Of a stretch of DNA of 64,000 nucleotides, positions 21,301-33,300 are shown one piece after another. The stretch is from Branchiostoma floridae (Eukaryota > Chordata > Leptocardii > Amphioxiformes > Branchiostomatidae), in contig NC_049979.1 of assembly GCF_000003815.2 (NCBI RefSeq), positions 26,862,639 to 26,926,638 on the forward strand, written 5' to 3'. The notes beneath the pieces were generated by a model, which saw nothing but the letters and a program-made list of their open reading frames with translations, was not told the origin of the DNA and ran no database searches. Each line of letters begins with the position of its first letter. The stretch's first letter is position 1. The position numbers were made by a program, and so were the translations under genes.

Positions 21301-24300
21301 TTGCGAATCAGCGCACTTGCCCCAACATAAACCACTATTGCTCTTGGAAGACCAGTGGTGGCAGATGTTATTTTACATGGCCTCCGCCATATTGACTTAC
21401 TGGGCATGATGGGAAATATGGGACGTGGCACAAGAGGTCGGGGATTGAGGCATTTTCTTATTCCTTTGTGCTTCATTGCAGAAAAGCTGTTTTATTAATA
21501 AAAACTCTTAATACTACCTAGAGGTAAGACGTCTCAGAACTTGCTGTAACGTATACATTTCAAAATTAATCTGGTGTGTTGAGGCATTTTAATGAATCGA
21601 CCTTCACATTAACACTAATTTTTAATTTAAGATGATTACTTTGATATCCACCTACATTACGCACAAGGCTATGCCATGTAATTATCAAAACATCATTCCA
21701 ATCGGAGGGACATGGCGTATAGACTTCTAAAGGAAGGTAAAATATATGTCATGGCACTCACATGTAGCGAAAATCGATCGGACGANNNNNNNNNNNNNNN
21801 NNNNNNNNNNNNNNNNNNNNNNNNNNNNNNNNNNNNNNNNNNNNNNNNNNNNNNNNNNNNNNNNNNNNNNNNNNNNNNNNNNNNNGAGGAAAATAGATAC
21901 AGTGCCATGACATATATTTTACCCTCCTTTTGAAGTCTATACGCCATGTCCCTCCGATTGGAATAAAACCGTAGATAGCTGCTCACCCCCACAGTCCGAC
22001 TCGTCCTCTTCTTGCGAACAGTCCACATAATTATCACACCAATAGTTTGCAGGGACGCACCATCCGTCCAAACACTGGCGTTCACTCTCCAGGCAGCCCT
22101 CAGGCCCAGCTTGGGAAATGATAAAAGGGAAGAATACATCTTGTTATACGGTAGTGAAACATGGACACTTCCGAATCTACGACGAAAAAATTAAATGGGT
22201 GCTACACAAAAAAGCTCCGAATGTGCCTTAATATCTCATGAGAGCAGAAACTTACTAATGAGCAACTATACCAAGATCTGCCATTAGTCACTGAGAAAAT
22301 AAGGATAAGAAGGATGAAATTGGCGGCTCACTGCGTCAGGCATCCAGGCATCGATGCCTGTAAGTTTGTACTCTGGGAACCAACAAAAGGGAAAAGAAGC
22401 CGAGGGAGACCAAAGCTGACCTTCATCGACAACCTGAGATATGATACCAAACTTACCGATGTGAAGGAACCTGATGGAGGATAGAGAGAGTTGGAAAGCT
22501 CTTTCAAGCCTGGTTCGAGCGGGAGCTCGGCCAAAGTAAGTAAATACCATGCAATTATTAATCATTGGAGGGAAATTAATTATTAATCATTATTCATTTA
22601 TTAATTATTAATCATTGGAGCTCTTTCAAGCCTGGTTCGAGCGGGAGCTCGGCCAAAGTAAGTAAATACCATGCAATTATTAATTATTAATCATTGGAGG
22701 GAAATTAATTATTAATCATTATTTATTTATTAATTATTAATCATTGGAGCTCTTTCAAGCCTGGTTCGAGCGGGAGCTCGGCCAAAGTAAGTAAATACCA
22801 TGCAATTATCAATTATTAATCATTGGAGGGAAATTAATTATTAATCATTATTTATTTATTAGTTATTAATCATTGGAGCTCTTTCAAGCCTGGTTCGAGC
22901 GGGAGCTCGGCCAAAATAAGTAAATACCATATCAATATTAATCATTGGAGGGAAATACCGTATAGACTTAAGAAGCAATGTAAATAAATCTCATGGCACT
23001 TTATCTATCCTAAAGCCTTACATAACTGCTCACCCCAACAGCTCGACTCGTCCTCCCCTTGTCCACAGTCAACCTCCCCATCACACCAATAGTCATCAGA
23101 GATGCACGAACCGTTCAAGCACTGGAATTCATCCTCATAACAAACCTCGCCATGGCCTTGCGAAAACGAAGATTGTCATGAGAACCCAAAAAAATATCTT
23201 TGATGGTGATCTCAATTTTGGTACTGGGATATATCATTTCTATATTTTAGAACGCGATGTCTATTTTACAAAACCAGTAAGCCGTAGATGCCTGCTCACC
23301 CCCACAGTCCGTCTCATCCTCTCCTTGCAAACAGTCTATATAACCGTCACACCAATAGTTTGCAGGGATGCACCAACCGTCCAAACACTGACGTTCACTC
23401 TCGAGGCAGCCCTCAGGCCCAGCTTGGGAAAAGATCAAAAGGAAGATTGGTATGAGAAAAAATGAGTTCCACAATATCATACATTCGATATGTTTTCTTA
23501 ACCTTTACGATATATTTCAATGGGTGTTTTGTAGTAATTATGTCCTAGTTTACGTACAATATATGTAAACCATCTCCTTCTCCGAAATGACTGAAGCAGA
23601 CAATCTTCTCATAAGAAAAAAAGCTTTACTGTCATTACTGATATTCTTGGGAATTGGTCATTCATGCTTATGAATCCTGATTTACATAACTCATGTTCAA
23701 CGAAGGTCAGCTTCCAAATGCCACAAGTATGAAATTCCCGCAATTTATCACTTTGTCAGTAATTATTCAAATTATGCCAATTTGCAAATTTTCTACCAAT
23801 AAATGTTCTTCTCTTTCACAGGTAGATAAACCATACCATGTAACGGATTAACTTTATATAATTTATTACGCAAATAAGATTGTTATTTGCATCTACGTAT
23901 AACAATTGCAATAACAACGAAAAGGACTGTGATGAGGATGATAACAATTGCAAAATAGACTGCTACAACACTGATCTTACATCTTGTATTAGGATATTTA
24001 CACGTTTGCGATAGCAAAACCTGTTCTGTTTTCGTTGGCATAGATGGGCACCACCATCTTCTTTTGCGATGTATGACGGGAAGGGTGGCGCTATGTTTGA
24101 TTTGACGGATCCGTGTGTTGTATGAAGTGATTTGATTGGTTTTCATCGATAAAACCCAGGAAGGCAGTAAATCAAATACCCAAGCAGCCCAACTCATCCT
24201 CTGATCCTCACTCTCCGTGCAGCCCTTAGCTTAGGAGATTTCATTCTCTACCCACAAATTTTTCCAAACCATCCTTTGCGAGATTTTGTGAAGTTTATGC

Positions 24301-27300
24301 ATGCTAACACTGATCCGTTAAAATGATACCTAGGAAGAGTCAAACAAATGCGTACCTGGCAAAGAAACAAAATCAATGTAGTCTTGACATAGAAACTAAC
24401 CTACGTCTCCTACTGTGTAATAAAGCAGACAGTTTATTTCCAGCACACAGAGCCTCCTGGATAGAAATGTAGAAGTAATATATAGATGCAGATCTTACCG
24501 GTGCATGCAGGCACGTGACAATACTCCCAGCTCAGGTCCGGATCCGTGGTGTAGCACCAAACCCCATTAGGGTCATTAGCCGGATTCCGGCAGTAGTTCT
24601 GGTCCAATCCAGATGCCGGATAATAAGCGGGTGTATAGTATGGTCGGTGTGGTGTCTGACTGTCCCAGTGTTGACACGTCCTGCCTGATTCCGTCACAGA
24701 GACTGTTCCTCGGTAAGATGTTCCATTTCCCGTCAGGCAGTCTAAGGGCAGATGGACGAGGCAATAGCTATCACGCATATCTTTTTAGCAATTAGGATAC
24801 TAAAAATAAGTCATTCACACCTTTATAGAAGAAGAAGAAGAACTTTATTGCACATGGTACAATGTATGGCAACGACTATTACACAAAGTAAAAGTAGATG
24901 TATAGAATAGGACTTAACATCATAATTAACATAACGATAGAGTCAATTCCAAGACACCATGCGGATGTTTGTGGCCATTGTTTAGAATTGATTTTAAAGT
25001 TTTGTAATTATATGTCTAGGACATTTGATACTTCAGAAATATTTATAACACTGGTTCAACTTTATAAATATTTCCCTGGTCCTGTAAAACTTTGGAAATA
25101 TTCATCGTGTGGAATTGGATACTTCTAATGGTTTCTAAATAATGATAACAGCATTCTACCATTATTTACCATTTTCTACCATTTTCTACCATTTTTTGTA
25201 AATGGTTCAGTGGGCTGGGAAGATAGCAATTCACACATCCATGCAAAGTATGGTTGAGTGCCATGTAACAATGGCCCACCACAAAGGATCCACCAGTGCC
25301 CAGCAGTGAAGTCTAAAAATATACAGATACAACAATAGGGCTTACTTTTATGGGGGGTATTGGGGGCAATAAACTAATCTTACCATTTGGCCAGGTTTAC
25401 CATTTTTTGTAAATATTTGTAAATGTGAAATAATCACACAGAGGTTTCACAATTATTCTAAGTAAAGATATTTTTGTACAGTTACTTTCAAAATGTTTCT
25501 AAAATATTAAAAGGAATTCAAATATATGAGTACTTTCTTAGTCAATTTTTTAAAAATAATTTAATCATTGTGGCTCAGATATTCTTTTATTCAAAATAAT
25601 TCAGACTAATTATAAATATCGCCTAAAAACCCTCATGGTGTCTTGGAATTGACTCTAAGGGCTAATAATGGTCTTTGATATAGTGTCACATAATCGAGAC
25701 GGGCTAATCATGGGTTTCGGTATTCTTTCTGATAACAAAACAGTCTTTCATCTATTTGCCTATCTTTGCATCATAGGAGTTGTGGCATCTAAAGATATAT
25801 ACAAATCTTTTTGTAGCATCGAGTCTCTTGAAATCTGCTGTACTGGGTTCGAGAAATGTGAATAGCTCATCACGTAAAATAGCGTATCTAGAACATTCCA
25901 TTATAAAGTGAAATTCATTTTCAATATGCTTTGGACAGAAAGGACAGAACCTTTGGTCAGGGGCTACGTTGTAGTATCTGCCTGTTTCAATATTCAATTT
26001 ATGGCTACTGATTCTTAACTGAGTTATTGCTTTTCGAATTTCAAATAGATCCGCAAAACCCTGCTCGTTCTATAAAAGGACAGATTATGTCATTTCAAAC
26101 TCATCCTCAAGAACTGGGAAATTGTGGCCGCTTCTCGAAAAAAACATCAGATCAAGTTTGACCTCCTAAAGATGACATTTAATTTCATCTTCCAGCGTAT
26201 ACCTCTTATTTGGTTTTAGAAAGCAACCTCAAGAAGTGGAGTTCTTCTTTATCTATATTGGAGCTTGTATAATTGCCTCATGATATTAGTCCAATCTAAT
26301 AGCTTCTTTGATACAATAAGTTGCATAGTTATACAGGTGAACGCGAAAAGTTGTCAAACATAAGACAGGGAACATTTGACAGAGACAATGAAGAATAAGT
26401 ATATTTTCCTATGACACGGTTGTCCTTTAGTGTCTGTTTTAATTTCTCCTTTGAAAGCAGTGAAAATAAAAAGCATTTTGGAGATTTTGATAAATTAATT
26501 CCGTTTGCTCAATGATCACTAGTTTAGATCGCGATATCTATTTTACGAAACTAGTAGGTGGTAATTGGTTGCTCACCCTCACAGTCCGCCTCGTCCTCTC
26601 CTGACAGACAGTCAAAGAAACCATCACACCACCAGTCTACGGGGAGGCACAACCCGTTCAAACACTGGCGCTCACAGCCCACAACTTGTAAGGGATGAAA
26701 GAGAAACATTTTCATGAGACAGAATTGCAAATTGAACCGATATGGTGGTGAGCTAAGATTTGTTATTGGGATATTTCATGGATTATTCTTTTAATGGCTT
26801 TCATTTCATCCTCTCCTTGTGCACCATCACACTGATAGTCTTCAACAAAACACGAACCGTCCCAACGCTGAATTTCACTCTCCTAGCAGCCCTCAGCTTG
26901 GGAAAATGAAAGTTGACAGAGAAACAATTCAAAATAAACCTCTTTAATGGCAACCTACATATTGTTATTGGGATATGGCATTGGTTACACTAGCTTTAAT
27001 AACAAAGGGGAAGTGTCATTTACGAAAAAGTAAATTACTTGCGATCTCACACTAAAGGACCCGTGATGACGAGGCGGCAGCTTCTCGTGCCTCGTCTTGC
27101 CGGTAGCATGTCTTTCGGGGCCATCTGTTTACAGTGCCCGATTGAGCGTTTGCCCTTGATATGTTTGACTGTATCTTTTTGGGTACCCAACACACTATAT
27201 AAGTGTTATGTGCGATAAAGACTTTTATGCCTACTAATGCATACTCATTGAATAATGTTAATAAATATCACCACCCCTTCAGGTTTACAGGTTCAGACCT

Positions 27301-30300
27301 TACCGGAACATGCTGGTACGTCACAATAACCCCATTGCTGTTCCGGATCCGTAGTGAAACACCAAATTCCGGAAGGGTCTCCATCCGGATTCCGGCAGTA
27401 GTTCTGCTCCAGTCCAGATTCCGGATGACTAGCGGGTGTGACGCCGTGTTGGTGCGGTTCCTGACTGTCCCAGTGTTGACAGGTCCTGCCTGATTCAGTC
27501 ACAGAGACTGTTCCTCGGTAAGATGCTCCATTTTCCGTCAGGCAGTCTAAGGGCAGATGAAAGAAGCAATAGTTATTACGCATATCTTTTTAGCAATTAG
27601 TAATAGGTATTATTTTTATGAAAAAAAGCACGTAGATCCCTAGAAAGCTTGCTCGTTTTAGAAATTATCTTCAAGGACTGAGGAATTGTAACCGCCTTTC
27701 GGAGAAACATATTGTATCAAGTTTGACCTCCTAAAATGACATTCGTCCTCTGGAGATTTCGAGCGTAGACCTCTTATGTTAATATAGGAAATCAAGAAGA
27801 GTTCTTCTATATCTATATTGGAGCTTGGATAATTTCCTTATGATATTATTTTCTTTCATACAATAAAGTAATTTGCATAGTCATACAAGTATCGTTATAG
27901 TAAGTATGAACAATATCCAGTTGTCAAACAAACAACACAAAGGGAACAAGTGACAGAGACAATGGTGAGTAAGTAATACCATGTTTTCATCTTGATAGTC
28001 TGTGATACGGTTGTATGTCCACCTTTAATGTCTGTTTTGATTTCTTCTTTGAATGCAAGAAAAATGAAAAGCCTAACGTTTTTAGGAGTATTGTGGATTA
28101 TTTTAGGAGGAGATATATTGTGGTAAATTCGTGCCCAAAACCTTGTATAGATTTTGGATGTCTTGATAGGTAAACACCAAGCTATATAATTAAGTTCATG
28201 ACAATACAATGAAAAAAAATCTCATCGTGCTCACCTTTTGCTCTGACCCTCCCTATGTTGTTCCCGCTCATACATTTGAAAAGTTGACCTTGATACATGT
28301 CTCTACTAATAGATATATACCATTTTATCTACTGTTTCTCACTGGAAGGAGTTAGTATGAATTGACCATCATGTATAAGATCGTATAACACTAGATTTTC
28401 TGTATCTAACAACTACAGACTACCCAAACCTAAAACAAACAGTAAAAAACGTACCTTCCTGTACCGAGTACGAGTTATCATACTCTGGAACTCATTGCCA
28501 TCTAACATGAAGTCACTTTGTACATTGTCCAGTTTTAAACAAGCCATCTCAAACATTGTTACCTAGGCCTTTCACCTTAAGACACAGTGCTCTATTGCAA
28601 ATACTTTGATTGTTGATTGTTGTATTTTTTAAATGTATGTTGTATAGTCATGTTGATTGTTTTGAACCTTGGAAGATTAGCCCATAAGGGCTAATAAAAA
28701 TCAAATCAATCATTATAAATTCTCTCCGAACCCAACGTACCTCCTGCCAGTCCAAAAAAGGCCACTTCGACTAACCAAGGCTGGGAGTTGTCCGAGCCAG
28801 TTTCCGTGATGAACAGTCGCCAGAATTGACTAGTGGCACTGAAACCCCCAATTGCGAATTGCGCAGGCAAGTTTTCAGGGGATTCGCTGAAATCAAGCAC
28901 GTCAATCCAGTTATAAGGATCCGAACTGGCTGATTTGTGAAACCTGAATGCCGTAACGTCGTGGCTTATGTCTCCGTAGTTTATGAAGGAGATCGCAGAA
29001 AGAGTATGGGCTTCCAGCAAGTCGAAGATGATGTACCAAGGTCCTGGACCGATCGGGTTCCAGAAAGTACCAACACTACTGTCGAGAACTTTATCCGGGC
29101 CAGATGTATCGGGCGATTCTGCCGGTGTTGCATCAATTGCCCAATCAGGAGATCCCTTTAGCCACGCACCTTTGGGAAATTGTATACAGAAATAATTGTT
29201 TAAGGCTATTCACAGCAGTATCTACTCCTTAGTCGTATGAACAGAGTTATGACCTGTGTAAATATATGTAAATGTCAAAATATCGCCTCGGTAGAGAGAT
29301 TTTTCTATTAAAAACACACACAAACATTCTAAATATGTAAATATCATGGAAATTCGTCGTTCCTTTATTCAGTCATTCTCCACATAAGAATTTGACAAAG
29401 TGAGCATCTGCAGTTTCAGAGCAAGCTGCTAGGGGACGGAAACCTACACACTTTCATTCTTACAACACTAGCTATCTGCCACCAAAATGTTAACACCATA
29501 GCACATCCAGGTCAAAAGATACAAAACCGGATGTTCCGCTGCAGTACAAAAGTCACAGTACAGGGGACCCAAAATCGACCTTGACCTTTGTCTTCACCAG
29601 TCTCTATCAAACATCATTATAATCCATTCAGAGGTTCTAGTCTTATGTTGAACACAAATATTCGGAAACACACGTACACACACAGAGACATACACACACA
29701 CGCGCACACACACCCAACTATTTTTCCATTTTCATGGAGATAATCATAATGTCTATTAGTGTTAAAACGGGAAAATAATAAACAGTCACATCTTGACGTG
29801 TATAAACCAAGTATTACACTTCAATTGGAAACGGAACCATGTTAAGATAATATATAATTGAAATGGCGTATATTTATCTCAATAGACAGCAACAAAAAAT
29901 GAGAAGTAGTTGCCACATCTATTTCTTTACAATGTCGTGTTCATCGTGCATTATGATCAAGTGATGACATTGAAAGTCACCCGAAGCAACCAGGTCTCTT
30001 CTCTCCTCTCCACAATTACCTAGCCTGGTATCCAGCAGTAATATAGTTCCAGAGTCTCTTCTCTCCTCTCCACAATTACATTTTGACGCCTTTGCGTCGG
30101 ATTTTGACAACAGAATTCTTATAACACTTGAATATTGACAATAAACCTTTGTTAACTTTTTTGTGTGAAATATTCAGGCATTATGGGAATTCCCCGTTTC
30201 AGCCCCCACAAAAAAAATCAAGTAATGACGTCATAATTATGTCATATTACGTCATACTGATATAAAAAATTCAGGAATTATCAAACTTGATGAGAATACC

Positions 30301-33300
30301 ATCTCCTACAAATCTGGTGATCGTACAGTAAGCCGTTTTGAAAATACGAAGGGGGGGGGGGGNNNNNNNNNNNNNNNNNNNNNNNNNNNNNNNNNNNNNN
30401 NNNNNNNNNNNNNNNNNNNNNNNNNNNNNNNNNNNNNNNNNNNNNNNNNNNNNNNNNNNNNNTATGCGTATGGGGCATGCATGGGTAAGGTCTGCATGGG
30501 TTTAGTGAGTGTCATATTGGTTTACAAAACACACATCGCGCAATTCATCCCAAGGTGAATTCCACGAAATTCGGCTGATTATGTATTTATTGACACATTA
30601 TCTATTGGAAAACAACACTCCCTTCTGGAGTGGAATGCCCCTTAAAGAGGGCACACCCCAGTTCATTTGGGGTTTCAATTGGAGGCGGCATACCCTAAAG
30701 ACCAGCTCTACCAGGGAATTATCCTGAAGCAAAAATAACTGTATATAGGGTAAAAGGATATTCCTGCAGCTACAAGACCAACTGAATTTCGATCCCTCAA
30801 CTTCTCTGATTATAAAAAAGAGGAAAAAAAAAACATTATTTTCGTGTAAAAAAATGCAAAAAATCGGGTATTTTGGCATTGAAAAAAGACATGAAGAAGA
30901 TTTTTCCGGACTGATACTGTCAGAAAGAGGAAAACCTAGCGAGTCATCCAGCCAATTATAAAGAAAATTCTAGTACTATAGTTTTTTCTATCAACCACGG
31001 CGCGCGACATTGCAACTTGGCTTAACACAGCGCTTCAGAGGTCAATCTAGGTCACGGGTCAGTTTACATGGAAGGTGCAAGAATATCAGGAAATGAGAGT
31101 ACGGAATGACCTACATTACGTACAAGCTAAATACCATGCAATTATCAAAAATCTTTCCCATTGGAGGGAAACTACCGTATAAGAAGCAATGTAATTTATA
31201 CATCTCATGTCCCTGTATCTATTTTCCTAAAGCCTTACATAACTGCTCACCCCAACAGCTCGACTCGTCCTCCCCTTGTCCACAGTCAACCTCCCCATCA
31301 CACCAATAGTCATCAGAGATGCACGAACCGTTCAAGCACTGGAATTCATCCTCATAACAAACCTCGCCGTGGCCTTGCGAAAACGAAGATTGTCATGAGA
31401 ACCAAAATGCAAAATGGCTTTTCAGGTCATAATGTCAAATTTGGTACTGGGATACATTATTTCTATATCTTAGAACGCGATGTCTATTTTACAAAACCAG
31501 TAAGCCGTAGATGTCTGCTCACCCCCACAGTCCGTCTCGTCCTCTTGTTGCAAACAGCCTATATAACCGTCACACCAATAGTTTTCAGGGATGCACGAAC
31601 CATCCAAACACTGGCGTTCACTCTCTAGACAGGCCCCAGCTTGGGAAAAGATCAAAAGGAAGATTGGTATGAAACAAATGAGTTCCACAATCTCATACAT
31701 TCGCTATTTTTTCTTACCCTTTACGACTTATTTTATTGGGTGTTTTGACGTAATTATGCCCTAGTTTGAAGAAAATGTATGTAAACCATTTCCTCCTACC
31801 CAATGACAGAAGCAGGCAATCTTATCATACGAAAAAAAGGCTGTATTGTCATTACTGATATTCTTGGTCATTCATGCTCATGAGATCCTGAGTTACATAA
31901 CTCATGTTCAACGCAGGTCACTTTTCAAATGCATTGCCCACAATTTATCACTTTGTCAGTAATTATTCTAACTATGCCAACTTGCATATTTTTTATCTAT
32001 AAATGTTCTTCTCTTTTCAAGTTACACATAAACCTAACCTTTATATCCTATCATGGAATGGATTAACTCTGTACAATTTCCTCGTTTACTCCGAAAATAA
32101 GATTGTTTTTTGCATCTTATTATGATAATTGCAAAATAGGCTGCCTTGACACTAATCACACATCTTGTATTGGGATGTTCATCTGATTATTCATTTTCGT
32201 TGATAAAACCAGGAATGCAGTAAATCAGATATCCAAGCAGCCCAACTAAACCTCAGCTCTCACTCCACCACACCAGAAGTCTTCAGCGAACCGTCCCAAC
32301 AAAGGTGTTCACTCTTCGATCAGCCCGCAGCTTAGGAGGCTTTATTATCTCTACCCATAAAGATTTCAAACCATCTTGTGCTAGGATTGTTCATGCTAAA
32401 ACCGATCCGTTAAAAGAGATTGCCAGGAAGACTAAAAAAATGCGTACTTGACATAAAAACAAAATAAATGTATTCTTGGCATAGAAACTAACTTGCTTCT
32501 CCCACTGTGTAATAAAGCAATTAGCGATTATTTTCAGCACACAGAACCTTCTGGATAGAAGTGTAGAAGTAGCCGCACTAATATATAGCTGCAGACCTTA
32601 CCGGAGCATACAGGCACGTCACAATACTCCCATGGCTGTTCCGGATCCGTGGTGTAGCACCACACTCCAGAGGGGTCTTCATCCGGATTTCGGCAGTAGT
32701 TCTGCTCCAACCCAGATGACGGATAATAAGCGGGTGTATAGTATAGTTCTTGCGGTTCCTGACTGTCCCAGTGTTGGCACATCTTGCCTGTTTCCGTCAC
32801 AGAGACTGTTCCTCGGTAAGATGCTCCATTCCCTGTCTGGCATTCTAAGGGTAGAAGGAAGAGGCAATAGTTACCAGTATTACGCATATCTTTTTAGCAA
32901 TTACTAATAGGTAATATCTTTTTTTTTTTCAAAAGCATGTAGATTCCTAAAAATCGTCCAATACGGAAGTTCACTCTCCGAGCATTCCCAGTTTCGTGAA
33001 AGCGAAAGTTGGCAGAAGAAACAATTCGAAATAAACTACTTTTATGGCAACCTACAAATGGTTAATATGATTTGATATTGACTACATTAGGTTTACAATG
33101 AATACTGTGAAAAGGGTCTTACTAAATACCGAAAACAACCGAAAACAACTTTCACTAATTTCCGAAAACAACCGAAAAGAAATTGTAACTACCGAAAAGA
33201 ACCGAAAAGAACTCGACACAACTATAAATAACAGATGAATGTATGTTTTTTTTGTAGATTACAGATAATCATTTCAAGGGGTTATTATAGTATAATTTTT

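Noticed and set aside
23883-24197. Minus-strand open frame ending in a hydrophobic helix and RRCK, like a membrane anchor
   Set aside because: The duplicated intron at about 32095-32215 does not keep the frame, and the frame has no acceptor in phase with the neighbouring exons. Most likely intron sequence.
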